A stretch of DNA of 64,000 nt from Ailanthus altissimus (lineage: Eukaryota; Streptophyta; Magnoliopsida; Sapindales; Simaroubaceae). Numbering within the stretch: position 1 is the stretch's first letter; every line of letters starts with the position of its first letter. The stretch is from NCBI GenBank assembly GCA_946807835.1, contig OX327697.1, positions 16,192,001 to 16,256,000 of the forward strand. The letters run 5' to 3'. The notes beneath the pieces were generated by a model. The model made no database searches. It was not told where the DNA came from and worked only from the letters and a program-made list of their open reading frames with translations. The translations under genes were made by a program, and so were the position numbers. Shown in pieces: positions 24,380 to 35,361 of this stretch.

Positions 24380-27300
24380 CCAGTGGACCACGTCAATGGA
24401 TCAGAGACATGTTATAGTTTAAGGGACTCAATCCCCATCTTGTCAAGTGCATCTTTATAGATCACCTTTACTGAGCTCCCAGTGTCTACTATCACCCAAG
24501 TGACTCACTAGTGCCTATTTTTAAAGTGACCACGAGAGCGTCATCATGAGGGAACACAACTCCTTGACAATCTTCCTTGATGAACACAATTAGAGTATAC
24601 AGGAGAACTGGCTCATGAGGATTAAGGTGAGCAACATGTATTAAAATTCCCTCTAAAATATCTCATCTTGTCTCTCTAGTATAATTCCTTACTATCGTCT
24701 TAGAGGTTCCTACTCTAATGGGACCTCCTAAAATTATATTGACCTTAAGGTTATTTTTTGGCGCGGGCCTCTCTGGAGCACCTTCTTCACCCTTAAGTAT
24801 GTTTCTCTGCTCTATGCCTGACTCACGCTAAGAATTTCTTACCTCACTGAGAAACTCTTTCAGTAGGTTGTTCCTGATCAAGACCTTAATCTTCTCCCTC
24901 AGCTCGAAGCAATCAACAATGCTATGACCATACCCCTTTTGTGAAAATCACAATACTTCCATTTGCTTTACCAACCCGAGTTATTCTTCATGGCTGAGGG
25001 TTTCTAAAGCCACAAATTATTTCGAATGGCAAAAAAATATTTTCTCATAATGTGTTTAGTAGGCTGTATGACTGGAACTGGGAGACCTTTATAGCCTAAT
25101 GTGGGTTTGTACTCTTCTTGTCTTACATATATCAAGATAGAAAGATCCTTGGGCCTATGATGTGCATATTAGAACTGAAAGACAAAATCCTCTAATAGCT
25201 TATCAAACTACTCATCGACTCAGGCTCTGAGCTTTGAAACTAAGCTCGAGCTGTTCCGCAATAAATGTGGGGAAATAAGAGGCACTTAGCATCCTTCTTC
25301 ACTTTTTGGATCAATATATGACTTTTGTAGAGCCATAAGTGAGTTACTAGTTTAGTTCTTCCTTCATAGCTAACGATTTGTGGCATCCCGAACTCTGGAG
25401 GTAATCACGCACTTTTGTTACTTTTGTAAAAAGAAACCTAGCCTCTACTAGTGGGATAGGGCTAAAGACAACATTCTTAGCATGGTAGATGTCTTCTAGG
25501 TCTTGTTAGAGCTTGTTGACCTTCTTTAGAAGTTTGGCTATAGTGGTACCTAATGGGAATCAAGTGTGTGATATACGAGTGTACATGTAATTTCAAACAT
25601 TACTACAAATAGTGGAAGCATGTTAACATATACACCCAATTTAACAAATTAAACATATATATCACACATATACATAAGTATAACAATTATACAAATTTAT
25701 ACATGATAAATAATTGTAAAACATTATGTAAAATACTTACCTAATGAAGGCAGCTTTACAAAATCTTTAAGTCTTCCAACAATCCATGTGAAGAGCTCAC
25801 CTTGAAGTATATTGTTGAACAATTCTAGTCCATAACGGTTTGGCAGGATTATGGAGCTAGAATGGTAGCTTTTATTTAGAATTTTCAGTAACTTGTATTC
25901 AAACTCTTTGAATACAAATATTTGTTTCATGATTATGAATATGGTTTAGCCATCTATGAAAGGAGAGGAAGATTAAGTTTTATTTTGTTCTTGTTAGTAA
26001 CACTTTACTAACATAACAACAATAATTTTTCTCTTTTATCATTAACAATTTTCTAAGCATGTAGAATAAGAAAAAAAAATAACTTCACCTTCTATTCTTT
26101 CAACTCCTTGAAAGGAAAAATAAGATCAAGCACATCTCTCTCCCTCCCTACATCTTGCTTGGCCGAATCATTCATTCTACCAAGAATGAATATGTCTTCA
26201 TTCTTTTAGTGATTGTAGCAAATGATAATCAATCACTAATGCTTCACTTAATTTCATTATTAATAAGTCTAGGTCCCTCAACTTCTTTAATGCTTAAAAC
26301 ATTAACAATAAATTAAGAACTGTTCCCTCCATTGACAAAGAGATGGTCGGCCATCAATGTGAAACAAATGAATAAAAATTTATTTATGGCCTACAATATT
26401 ATATTTAATACAAAATACCTCCACCATTCATAATGGCAACATATTTAATTCTTTTAAACAAGTATTAATATAATTAAATGATATAAATATTGTTTAGTGG
26501 ATTAAATGTATATAATGATATTATAAAATAAAATAAAAACTATTTTTGTATTATTTTATAGATATATCATGATACAAAATGAAGGGCAAAGATTTTTCCA
26601 TTTGTCACCATCCTATTGATTAACAACTCTTGTTAATTAATAAAATGATGTATCTAAAAATTAAGTCTTGAAAAATATATATCCCAAGGGATCCCGAAAT
26701 AATTATTCCATTTTACTAGAATTTATTGGATCGAATTATTCAATCTAATCCACTACCTTAGTGCGCAACGAGTATACTTCATATTTTGAGACTCTCTAGA
26801 TCCACACCAGGTTTGTCATATTGGGCTCATCCATATGTTCGTGAACGATGCCTTACACACACGTTACGGATATTATAAATCAGCGCGTTAGACCATACAA
26901 GTTGAGGTTATTACATATTCGTATAATCCTTTCATTATTTATATCCTAGAATAGCATAGATATAGATCATCACCATCAAATCTCTATTTGCTAAACTATG
27001 AACTTATCTCCAGATTTATATTTCATTAAACAATATCCACAAACACTTTTTTGATATTGTTTATTCCTACAGAATATATTTTTTGAGGTTTATGCTTATG
27101 GCCACAAAAATTTTTAAAATACAATCTCGAAGCATCAGGATATACAATCCACTCATATGAGCTGATGGATCTCATATCTACGCATACCGGACTCTATGAG
27201 CATTTGACCATACCCAGCGACACTCAGCAGTCAAACCATGAAAGGTTTCTGACATGTGTGAAACTAAAGCATAGTAGATTACTCATAAGCCCACCATGGT

Positions 27301-28272
27301 GCTCAGGTCAAAGGACCATAAATACTACTCAACTCAAAAGACTTTCTATTAATGGTTTTATAAGATGTCTATTGGAGGTCCTCATGAGTCTGTTCAATAT
27401 CCAGCCCTTATTAAATACTTACATCTTTATACGAGCTTTCACTAAGCTCGTGGTTTGCTAAGACTAACCATCTGGACCATCCAGATATAGACATACACTA
27501 ATCTATATTAATTGGTTCCACCAATAGAGCCGCATCGATGAAATTAGATCAGAAATATAGTGTTTGAGAACATACTTGCATAATGACATTTCCTAACACT
27601 ATCTGCAACTCTTTGCAGCTATGTTATTACTAATATATTCCCAGGTCATTATATATTTATACATAATGGGATGACACATAAGCACAAATCCAAATAGTAC
27701 TCACCTCAAAGTCTTTTACTCCTTACTAGTTTGGTGCTTGATGTTGAGGGATTCCCGATGGTCACTTATAAGAGGTTTTTTGGTCCTCTCTCCCTTGTAT
27801 TTTTGGACCTGCTCTTTACAGTGAAGCAGGACTGCTTATGGGTGTGAGAAACTAATTTACTCTTATTGGCCTATCCACTCTGCCTAGGCTCTCGAGAGTA
27901 GTGGCTCCTAGTTTGTTCAAGGGAAGAGCAAGTAAGAGCAGATTGAGTTGGCCTATAAATCTCTTTCTCTGTCCTTCTCTGGCCTCCGACGACACTGGTC
28001 ATCGTATGATGTAACTCCTCAGCAAGTTCTTCAAATTGCTTCCAAGTAACCAGAGCGTCTCCATCAAGCGATCCACAAGGTGACATCGAGATATTCCTTT
28101 GGGTTTGCTTAAGGAACCTCTACACGAGCTCTTTTAAGTTTTCAGCCAGTCTCTCATTAGGTGGATAATTAGGCTCCAATTTCTCTTGAAATTTCAGATA
28201 TGGTAGAGGGTTTGCATGCACCATTAGCTAGTTAAACTTGGTAGAGCATCTAAAAGCAAGTTTTTTCTTGAC
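24380..28272 (-). pseudogene. Decayed Ty3/gypsy gag-protease, split by a solo LTR
   Basis: Minus-strand reading begins close to the PBS remnant at 29970-29989 and runs through 28272-27697. After the solo LTR (25551-27696) it continues from 25550 to about 24380. Recognisable pieces are an N-terminal Gag-like part (28086-27871, MSPCGSLDGDALVTWKQFEE), a cysteine/histidine motif near 24905-24960 of the type C-X-F-H...GHS..DCF followed by a REKI helix, and a protease near 24430-24600 with PHDDALVVTLKI then VDTGSSVKVIYKDALDKMG, the DTGS active site. Many stops are present. Pol is missing before the LTR at 23573. The style matches large plant gypsy elements of the Tat type; the lineage is inference. 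Confidence 0.7.
25551..27696 (-). mobile_element. Solo copia-like LTR (copy B, 2146 bp) inserted in the gypsy gag
   Basis: Homologous to 1-1592. On the minus strand it starts TATTTGGATTTGTGCTTA, aligning base for base with copy A's TGTTAGAATTAATGCTTA. The other end reads ...CCCATTA at 25551. Flanks are GTACC (25546-25550) and GTACT (27697-27701), an imperfect 5-bp duplication. Relative to copy A it lacks about 200 bases near its start. Both canonical termini (TG, CA) have changed by transitions. Short ORFs inside (such as 25724-25930 and 27165-27461) are not supported. Confidence 0.6.
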
Positions 28273-28277
28273 TTCTC

Positions 28278-29969
28278 TGATAAGCGTAAATTATATCTAT
28301 TATTTTTATTCTTTTAACTTAATTAATTACTCATCTTAACAAGAATATTAGGCCTTTTATATGTTTTATTGTTATTTTATAGATTTGAAGTCAATTGAGT
28401 AAATGAGGATGAAAATATAAAGAAAATAAGGCAAAATATCAAAATACTACATTACATCACTATAGTAAAATTGATGCAGCAGTGAACGAAGTTTTATCCC
28501 AATAAAAATTCCAGCGTACCAACACCCAAGACATTTTGCTACAACGCTAAGTAAACAGTGTGTGGGAACAGTAACTCATGAACAATAATCGTGTTGTAGT
28601 ACTTTTGCCCCATCGATGAATAATATATCACTACAGCGTTTTAAAGATTCCTGAAGCAAAAAGAAATACAATTTCAAGACTCTAAGCAATCCTTATATAA
28701 AAGCCACTCATTTCATACCTCAAAGAATACACAACTTATGGCTCTTAGAGGCACCACATATAGAAGAAGAGTAATTTTAGAAACAAGCAAAGAGAATTTA
28801 AAGAAGCAAGAGATTATTGACAAATATTTGGCATATCAACCAACTATGAATTTACATCTATATTGGTTTACTTTTGGTTGTATCATGTTTATTTTATTTT
28901 TCAGCTATAATTTTCTTGTTATCACGAGCTAAATTCATTTTTTAGAGTTATTACTTGAACTCAATATTGGAGCTTAATTGTTGGATCTTTTTAATATTTA
29001 TTTGAATTCAATTATTTATTATTCAAATTATTTGTTCTTAATACTTCACAATATCTGATCAATATTATGATTGATTGGGTAATACTTTGAAGAGAGGCAT
29101 CACCATATTTAAATTTAGATAATTTGATACATGATTGTAGAAAGATTTACAAGTTTCAATTTATGATAGAGATATACCTAATTGATATGTGTAGTCAATA
29201 AGACTTGTTCTTAATGAGTCTTGATTTATTGCAATTACCATAAAAATATAGGTATTTGGTAAATTGAGATATACTTACTTGATCTTGAGAGAGACTTGTG
29301 AATATATTAGCGTCTTCACCAATAATAAGAATTCAATGACATTAATATTAAAGGATTAATCTTTAGAAAATATATTTAAGGATAGTAATTAATCTTAGGC
29401 TTTCTCTATTTTGCTATCTTCTTGATTTATTTGAGTTGTGTCATTTATTTTTTGCACTTTTATTTAATTTATTATAATTTAAGATTTGATTTTTCTGAAT
29501 AATTACAAGAAATATATAATTTTAATACTTGGTAGAAAATATAATTTAATTTAATTTATCTCATAAATGAAAAATATGTTTAAACTTGATACGATATTTT
29601 TATATTTCAAAATTAAGCGTAAGTATACGTTATCGTAATAGTAGCATGATTACTATTTACATACACTGTTCACTTAGCACTGCAACGAAATGTCTTGGGT
29701 GCCGAATTTTTGCTAGGACAAAACACCATTCTAGCGATTTTATTGTAACAAATCATTGTTCACAATGTGCTGTAGCAATGTAATATAGCAGGTTACTAAA
29801 GCATTTTGATGTTTTGCCTTATTTTCTTTAGATTTTTATCCTCATTTGCTCCATTAATTCCAAATCTATAAAATAATAATAAAATATATAAAATACCTAA
29901 TATTCTTATTAATATGAGTAATTAATCAAGTTAAGGGAGTAAAATAATAGATACAATTTAGGCTTATCA
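28278..29969. mobile_element. Foldback element made of two inverted LTR pieces
   Basis: The plus strand starts TGATAAGCGTAAATTATATC at 28278; the minus strand starts TGATAAGCCTAAATTGTATC at 29969. The arms (28278-28600 and 29641-29969) pair over about 325 bases at roughly 80% by eye. They share AATAAGAATATTAGG-like, TTTTATAGATTTG, AAAGAAAATAAGGCAAAA and ACCCAAGACATTT segments. The plus arm continues as LTR-like sequence to about 29560, whereas the minus arm jumps to an LTR-end-like segment (29600-29640, ATACTTACGC on the minus strand). Flanks are TTCTC and TTCCC, a near-perfect 5-bp duplication. The ends are related to the TGATAAGGCGTAATTG start of the array LTR. Confidence 0.7.
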
Positions 29970-29989
29970 TTCCCACAAATGGTGTTAAA
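29970..29989 (-). other. Remnant PBS of the old gypsy element
   Basis: The minus strand reads TTTAACACCATTTGTGGGAA. It resembles the common plant gypsy PBS context (GGCGCC followed by GT.TGTGGGAA) with CpG-type decay. It abuts the LTR end at 29990. Confidence 0.5.
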
Positions 29990-30020
29990 CGTTAGGGTCT
30001 AAATTTTGGCATTGGGGTGG
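29990..30020 (-). mobile_element. 3' tip of the old gypsy 5' LTR, cut off by the array
   Basis: Aligns with the low end of the LTR at 22553 (TTAGGGT...TTTGG...). It continues on the far side of the array at 52225. The array's target duplication GGTGG is at 30016-30020. Confidence 0.6.
30016..30020 (+). repeat. Left target-site duplication of the whole array
   Basis: GGTGG directly before the first LTR, matched by GGTGG at 52220-52224 directly after the fourth LTR. Confidence 0.88.
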
Positions 30021-31410
30021 TGATAAGGCGTAATTGTATAAACTATTTTATCTTCCTAACTTGATATTTGTTCAATTTATCTCAATAATTGGGCTATTTA
30101 TGCGTATTAATGTTGTTTTATAGGTTGAAGCATTATCGGAGCAAAAATACCGGAAAACGGACGCAAATCGGAGCATTAGAGATAAAAATACGAATGGGGG
30201 CACTGTTTGTTACAGTAACACTGTAGCTACAGTACACTGCTACAGTGCACTGTGGCAACAGTGCAGCGCCGCAGCGCTGGATTTCAGCGCCGCGGCGCCG
30301 ATTGCAGAAACTGAGCGCCGCAGCGCCAAATCGCAGCGCCGCGGCGCCGGGACCTGGGCAACAAGTTTTGACAGGTTCCTGAAAATCAGGAAACCCAAAA
30401 GTAACTCAAAATGCGCCCTAATTCCGTGCTCTTACCTATTTAATTGCTCAAAACTTACATTTTGGAAGAGGACTCCAGCTGGGACAGCAGCTGGAAACAC
30501 AAAGAAACACCTAACTTCTAAGTTTGAAGAAATCAAAGAGGAGGGAAGCAAGCTTCAACAACAAAGGCATTTGACAGGGATGTCTTCTTTTCTTTGATTC
30601 TTTACTTGTTGTAAGATGTTTAGTTTACATGTATTGATGGAATTAGCTTCAAGATTGTGTAGTTTAATGATGAGCTAATTTCGTTCATCTAGGATTACAT
30701 CCTTGAACTCATTATGTGATTGATTTTAGTTCTCTCTTTTATGGTATTAATTCAGCTTTTGATATATTCATTGTGCTTGTGCTTAATGCTATTTGATTAC
30801 TTGGCCAGTGGTTAAATTGATCTAGAAATGCTTAAATAAACTTGACAAAGGCATTTAGGTATTTAGTCTTAAGCATATTGATGCATGATCATAGTGTAGT
30901 ACACTTGAGTTTCATATGAGATAGACATATACTCATAAGGCATGTATGGCTCATAAAACTTGTGCTTAATGAATTTTGTTCAATTTATTTATCATAGACA
31001 TATAGATATTTGATTGGATGGAATAGATTCACTTGACCTGCAAAAGAGGCTTGTGATGTGTTGAGTGTTTTGGTCAATATATCAAGTTGAGAACCAATAA
31101 ACATCAAAGAGATTCTGCTGAATTTATTTGCATAATGAGGGATAGTTTGTAATCCTAGGATTTCTCATATTGAATATAATTTGTTGGTAATTTAGTTTAT
31201 CACTTAGCATAATTAAGTTGTTCTTTTACTTGAGTAGTTTAATCATCATACATTAAATCATTTTCTGGATAATAGTAGAAAGACACCATTTCGGTACTTA
31301 AACTAGAAAAGATAAATCATTCTCTGTGGGATCGACACTCTACTTATCATATATTACTTGTTGCGACAACGTGCACTTGCGCTAATTTGTGTTATAGAAA
31401 TCACACAACA
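30021..31410 (+). mobile_element. LTR 1 of the array
   Basis: Starts TGATAAGGCGTAATTG and ends ATCACACAACA, followed by the PBS. A cluster of ACAGT/ACTGT words lies at 30201-30264 and a GC-rich palindromic cassette at 30264-30351. A TATTTAAT near 30437 is a possible TATA region, followed by ATTTTGGAAGAGGACTCC. The end (TGTGGGATCGACACTCTACT...) is the part conserved with the LTR at 5458. Confidence 0.92.
30201..30351 (+). repeat. ACAGT-word and GC-palindrome cassette in LTR 1
   Basis: First come CACTGT, TACAGTAACACTGTAG, CTACAGTACACTG, CTACAGTGCACTGTGG and AACAGTGC. Then come four GC-rich motifs: CAGCGCCGCAGCGCTGG, CAGCGCCGCGGCGCCG, GAGCGCCGCAGCGCC, CAGCGCCGCGGCGCCGGG. GCGCCGCGGCGC is a perfect 12-base palindrome. 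The other LTRs carry the same cassette at 37137-37287, 44074-44224 and 51010-51160. Confidence 0.85.
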
Positions 31411-31416
31411 AGTTTT

Positions 31417-31434
31417 TGGCGCCGTTGCCGGGGA
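31417..31434 (+). other. Primer-binding site, unit 1 (tRNA-Asp)
   Basis: TGGCGCCGTTGCCGGGGA is a perfect 18-base complement to the 3' end of plant tRNA-Asp(GTC). It starts six bases after the LTR end. tRNA-Asp priming is common in Athila elements. Confidence 0.88.
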
Positions 31435-31524
31435 ATGAAAATTTTTTTTATTTTAATACTGATACAAATCTTTTCTCCTGTTAATTCAGATTTCTGTTTT
31501 TGTTTGTAGAAATTTCAGGTGTGT

Positions 31525-34371
31525 ATGAGACGTTCCAAGAACGTTGATCTAGCATACTTTGATCCTGAAATTGAGAGGACACTAAGAAGATTACGACGAG
31601 ACCAGAACCAAGTGACTAGCATGGAAGAGCAAAACCAGAATGTTTGTGCAGAGCCAAGAGCTTTAAGAGACTATGCAGTTCCTTGGGTGAATGGCATACA
31701 CTCGAGCATTCGCAGGCCAAATATCAATGCTAACAATTTTGAAATCAAGCCGGGGACTATTCGAATGCTTAAAGAATCAGTGCAGTTCAGCGGCTTCCCG
31801 AATGATGATCCCAACGAGCATATCACAAATTTCTTGGAAATTTGTGACACATTCAAATACAATGGCGTGTCAGATGATGCCATAAGACTCAGGTTGTTTC
31901 CATTCTCCTTAAGGGACAAAGCAAAAAGTTGGTTAATATCATCACCATCCGGTTCAATAACAACATGGGATGATTTGGCACAAAAGTTCTTAGCCAAGTT
32001 CTTCCCACCGGCCAAAACTGCAAAGATGCGTAATGATATTACCTCTTTTGTACAACATGAGTCAGAATCATTGTATGAATCATGGGAGAGATTTAAGGAT
32101 ATGCTGAGAAAGTGTCCACATCATGGAGTTCCCAAATGGTTGTTGGTGCAAACATTTTATAATGGATTGGTGGGACATTTAAGAATGATTGTAGATGCAG
32201 CAGCTGGAGGGGCGTTAATGAGCAAGTCCACGGATGTGGCATATGACTTGTTGGAAGAAATAGCCTTCAACAGCTACCAATGGCCATCAGAAATAGTGAA
32301 TCCAAGAAAAGTTGCTGGTGTGCATGAAATTGATGCACTCACTTCCTTGACAGCACAAGTTAGTTTGTTGGCTAAGAAGATGGATACACTTGGAGTCAAT
32401 GCAGTAAAAAGCCAACCACCAACTTGTGATTTTTGTGGAGATAATCACCAAAATGGTCTATGCATGGAGACAGCACAATATGTAGGGAGTTACAATCAGC
32501 AGCAGCATAATCCCAACTTGAATTTTTACAATCCAGGGTGGAGGAATCATCCAAATTTTTCTTGGAATGATAATAACCAAGGGCAATCCTCAAAATCCAT
32601 GAGTCCACCCAGATTTCAAATGCAGCAGCAGCAGCAACAATTTCAGCAAGAAAAGAAACCTGGTGTTGAGGAATTGTTAATTCAATACATAAGGCAAACT
32701 GACCAACTTTTGCAAAGCCAATCAGCATCTCTTCGCACCTTAGAAAACCAAGTTGGTCAATTAGCTTCTGCAATGAACAACCGTCCTCAAGGGTCGTTAC
32801 CGAGTAACACGGAAGTTAATCCAAAAGGTGACAAAGAGCAATGCAAATCAATAACGTTGAGAAGCGGTAAAGAATTGCAAAACATTGTGGGAAGACCTAA
32901 GTCATCAGCAAATGCAGAAAGTTCTGCAGATACAGAAAATTCTGCAGATGCAGCAAATGCAGAATATGCAGAAAGTTCTGCAGATGCAGAAAATTCTGCA
33001 GATGCAGCAAATGCAGAATATGCAGAAAATTCTGCAGATGCAGAAAATTCTGCAGATGCAGAAAATGCAGAAAATGCAGAAAATTCTGCAGATGCAGAAA
33101 GTGCAGAAAATGCAGAAAATTCTGCAGATGCAGAAAGTGCAGAAAATTCTGCAAAGGGGAATGAAAAACAAGAAGATGGTGCAGCAAAAGAAAAGGTTAT
33201 ACAGAAAGAGAAGGTGCAGCCTTATAGACCACCACCATTTCCTCAGCGACTACAGAAGCAAAAGAAAGAGAAGCAGTTTACAAAGTTTCTGGAAATTTTT
33301 AAGAAACTGCACATTAACATACCATTCGCAGATGCATTAGAGCAAATGCCTAGCTATGTTAAATTCATGAAGGACATTCTTTCAAGGAAAAAGAAGCTGG
33401 ACGAGTATGAAACTGTAGCGTTGACAGAAGAATGCAGTGCAATATTGCAGAAAAAATTGCCTCCAAAGCTCAAGGATCCAGGAAGTTTTACCATTCCTTG
33501 CACAATTGGAAACCGGTATTTTGGTAAAGCTTTATGTGATCTAGGGGCCAGCATAAATTTGATGCCTTTATCTATCTACAACCAGCTAGGATTGGGGGAA
33601 GCCAAGCCTACGAATGTCACTTTACAACTTGCAGATCGTTCACTCACATATCCTAAAGGTGTGATTGAAGATGTGTTAGTTAAGGTAGATAAATTTATAT
33701 TCCCAGCTGACTTCATTGTGTTGGATATGGAAGAGGATCTTGAAATTCCAATCATTTTGGGAAGACCTTTCTTAGCTACCGGTAGAACCTTGATTGATGT
33801 CCAAAAAGGAGAACTTACTATGAGAGTGCAAGATGAAGAGGTGACGTTTAATGTGTTCAAAGCCATGGAATTTCCCAAGGAAGCAGATGAATGTTACTGC
33901 ATCAGCATTATTGACAGAGAAATTCAAAGGATATTCAACAGCCATTATAGCCAAGACTCTCTAGAAAATGCAGTCAAGGGTTACCTTAATCTACAGATTT
34001 CCAAGGATTATTCCCATTGTTTCCAAATGGACATGGTAATTCCGGATGAAATACAATTACCTCAGAGGCTAAAAGTGATAGAAGCCATTCAACATCAAGG
34101 TCATAAAAAGGCATCATGGTACAGATTGATAACCAAGAAGAGGCAAAGTACTTTCACAAAGAAAACAGCGAAAATAGGCTATTGGAGTTCAATCTTCCAG
34201 TCTAAGATTAAAGTCTTTCTGGGAAGGCTCAAAGCAAAAAGGTCAGAGATGCCACTTCAAGATTTTCTTATGGAGTTGTGGAAGTCGAAGAAAAAGAATG
34301 TTAACACCCGAAGACATCGACTTAAGTTCCATAAGGGAGATGCTTCAGATATGCAGTTTGATCCTCATTGA
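31525..34371 (+). CDS. Gag-protease polyprotein, Athila type, unit 1
   Basis: An intact 948-residue frame. I start at the ATG at 31525 (MRRSKNVDLAYFDPE); the open frame extends two codons upstream without another ATG. Domains in order: a basic N-terminus; the retrotransposon Gag core (about 85-255, with DAIRLRLFPFSLRDKAKSWL and a TFYNGL motif); a zinc knuckle with Cys301, Cys304, His308, Cys313 (C-X2-C-X3-H-X4-C, one residue short of canonical); the Athila signature NPGWRNHPNFSW; a Gln-rich stretch; an A/E/N/S/D repeat linker (461-543); and an aspartic protease with DLGAS at 672-676 and an ILGRPFLATGRT block at about 744-755. The C-terminus is Lys/Arg-rich. Gag would form the cytoplasmic particle and the protease would cleave it. 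No reverse transcriptase or integrase follows the stop. Confidence 0.93.
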   Translation: MRRSKNVDLAYFDPEIERTLRRLRRDQNQVTSMEEQNQNVCAEPRALRDYAVPWVNGIHSSIRRPNINANNFEIKPGTIRMLKESVQFSGFPNDDPNEHITNFLEICDTFKYNGVSDDAIRLRLFPFSLRDKAKSWLISSPSGSITTWDDLAQKFLAKFFPPAKTAKMRNDITSFVQHESESLYESWERFKDMLRKCPHHGVPKWLLVQTFYNGLVGHLRMIVDAAAGGALMSKSTDVAYDLLEEIAFNSYQWPSEIVNPRKVAGVHEIDALTSLTAQVSLLAKKMDTLGVNAVKSQPPTCDFCGDNHQNGLCMETAQYVGSYNQQQHNPNLNFYNPGWRNHPNFSWNDNNQGQSSKSMSPPRFQMQQQQQQFQQEKKPGVEELLIQYIRQTDQLLQSQSASLRTLENQVGQLASAMNNRPQGSLPSNTEVNPKGDKEQCKSITLRSGKELQNIVGRPKSSANAESSADTENSADAANAEYAESSADAENSADAANAEYAENSADAENSADAENAENAENSADAESAENAENSADAESAENSAKGNEKQEDGAAKEKVIQKEKVQPYRPPPFPQRLQKQKKEKQFTKFLEIFKKLHINIPFADALEQMPSYVKFMKDILSRKKKLDEYETVALTEECSAILQKKLPPKLKDPGSFTIPCTIGNRYFGKALCDLGASINLMPLSIYNQLGLGEAKPTNVTLQLADRSLTYPKGVIEDVLVKVDKFIFPADFIVLDMEEDLEIPIILGRPFLATGRTLIDVQKGELTMRVQDEEVTFNVFKAMEFPKEADECYCISIIDREIQRIFNSHYSQDSLENAVKGYLNLQISKDYSHCFQMDMVIPDEIQLPQRLKVIEAIQHQGHKKASWYRLITKKRQSTFTKKTAKIGYWSSIFQSKIKVFLGRLKAKRSEMPLQDFLMELWKSKKKNVNTRRHRLKFHKGDASDMQFDPH
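32909..33153 (+). repeat. Coding minisatellite in gag-pro (unit 1)
   Basis: Repeats of GCAGAAAATTCTGCAGAT and shorter GCAGAAAAT units encode (AENSAD)-type repeats, residues 461-543, between the zinc knuckle and the protease. The same tract is at 39845-40089 and 46782-47026. It gives long open frames on the opposite strand that are only shadows. Confidence 0.88.
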
Positions 34372-35361
34372 GTCAAAAAGGATAACGTCTAGCCAGAGAC
34401 GAAAAATTAGGCGCTGTTTGGGAGGCAACCCAAGGTAAATATGTGTTGCATTAGTATTGGCATTTATTATTTTCAGTTTCTAAAAAAAAAAAAAAATAAA
34501 TAAATAAATAAATTTTTTTTTGCAAGGAACGAGCGCCGCGGCGCTCAAACTGAGCGCCGCAGCGCCACTTCCAGAGATGCAGCGCCGCAGCGCTGATTCC
34601 TAACGCCGCGGCGCTGCAGCGGGGATAGCAACAAAAGGGGCATTTGCCCAAATTTTTCCCCCTTTTCTCATGCTCTCTCTCTTGCTAACCCTAGACTCTC
34701 TCAACCCTCTCAACCTACCCCAATTCACACTCTCAAATCCCACCTTACCCATTAAATTTTCAGCTTAAAAACAACATCAAAACACACTCCAAACATCATT
34801 TCACACACTTCATCATCACAAATTCCATCAAATTGCATTTTCTACAACAAATTAACAAAGTTCTCCCAATCTCAAATTTCGGTGGATTAAACTCACAAGG
34901 TAAACAATCTTGTCTTTAATCTCTTATTTTACATTGATTCTTTCTTTATTCTACTTCCATTATGCAATTGTTGGATTAATTTGTGAGTAGTAAAATGAAA
35001 TCTTTGGGTTTAACCTTGAATTCTTGCATTGAGATTATGATGGAATTATGTTGAGATTTGTGTTGGAATTATATTGAGATTGTGTTGGATTTGTGTTGAG
35101 TTTATGTTGAAATTATGTTGAGATTTGTGTTGGAATTGTGTTGGCATTGAATTGGAATTATATTGAATTGTGTTGGAATTGTGTTGGCATTGAATTGGAA
35201 TTATGTTGGCATTATATTGGAATTGTGTTGGAATTGTGAAAACTTAATTCGTTATTCCATGAGTGTAGAAAGTTTTAGCCAATTTGATTGGAGTGTGGAC
35301 TTGTGACAATTAAGGAGATTGGTGGAGGGGCTTTAGTTGGCAAATTAGTGTTCTGAGCAAC

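Noticed and set aside
31417..31434. tRNA-Asp gene
   Set aside because: Only the 18-base complement of the tRNA 3' end is present; there is no tRNA fold, and it is a primer-binding site.
32909..33153. CRISPR-like array
   Set aside because: Contiguous short repeats without spacers, inside a coding frame in a plant nuclear genome.
32897..33340. Long frames in other registers over the gag repeat, including Leu/Phe/His-rich and Cys/Ile-rich proteins on the minus strand
   Set aside because: They are created by the coding minisatellite read in wrong frames; the same shadows recur in all three units and resemble no family.
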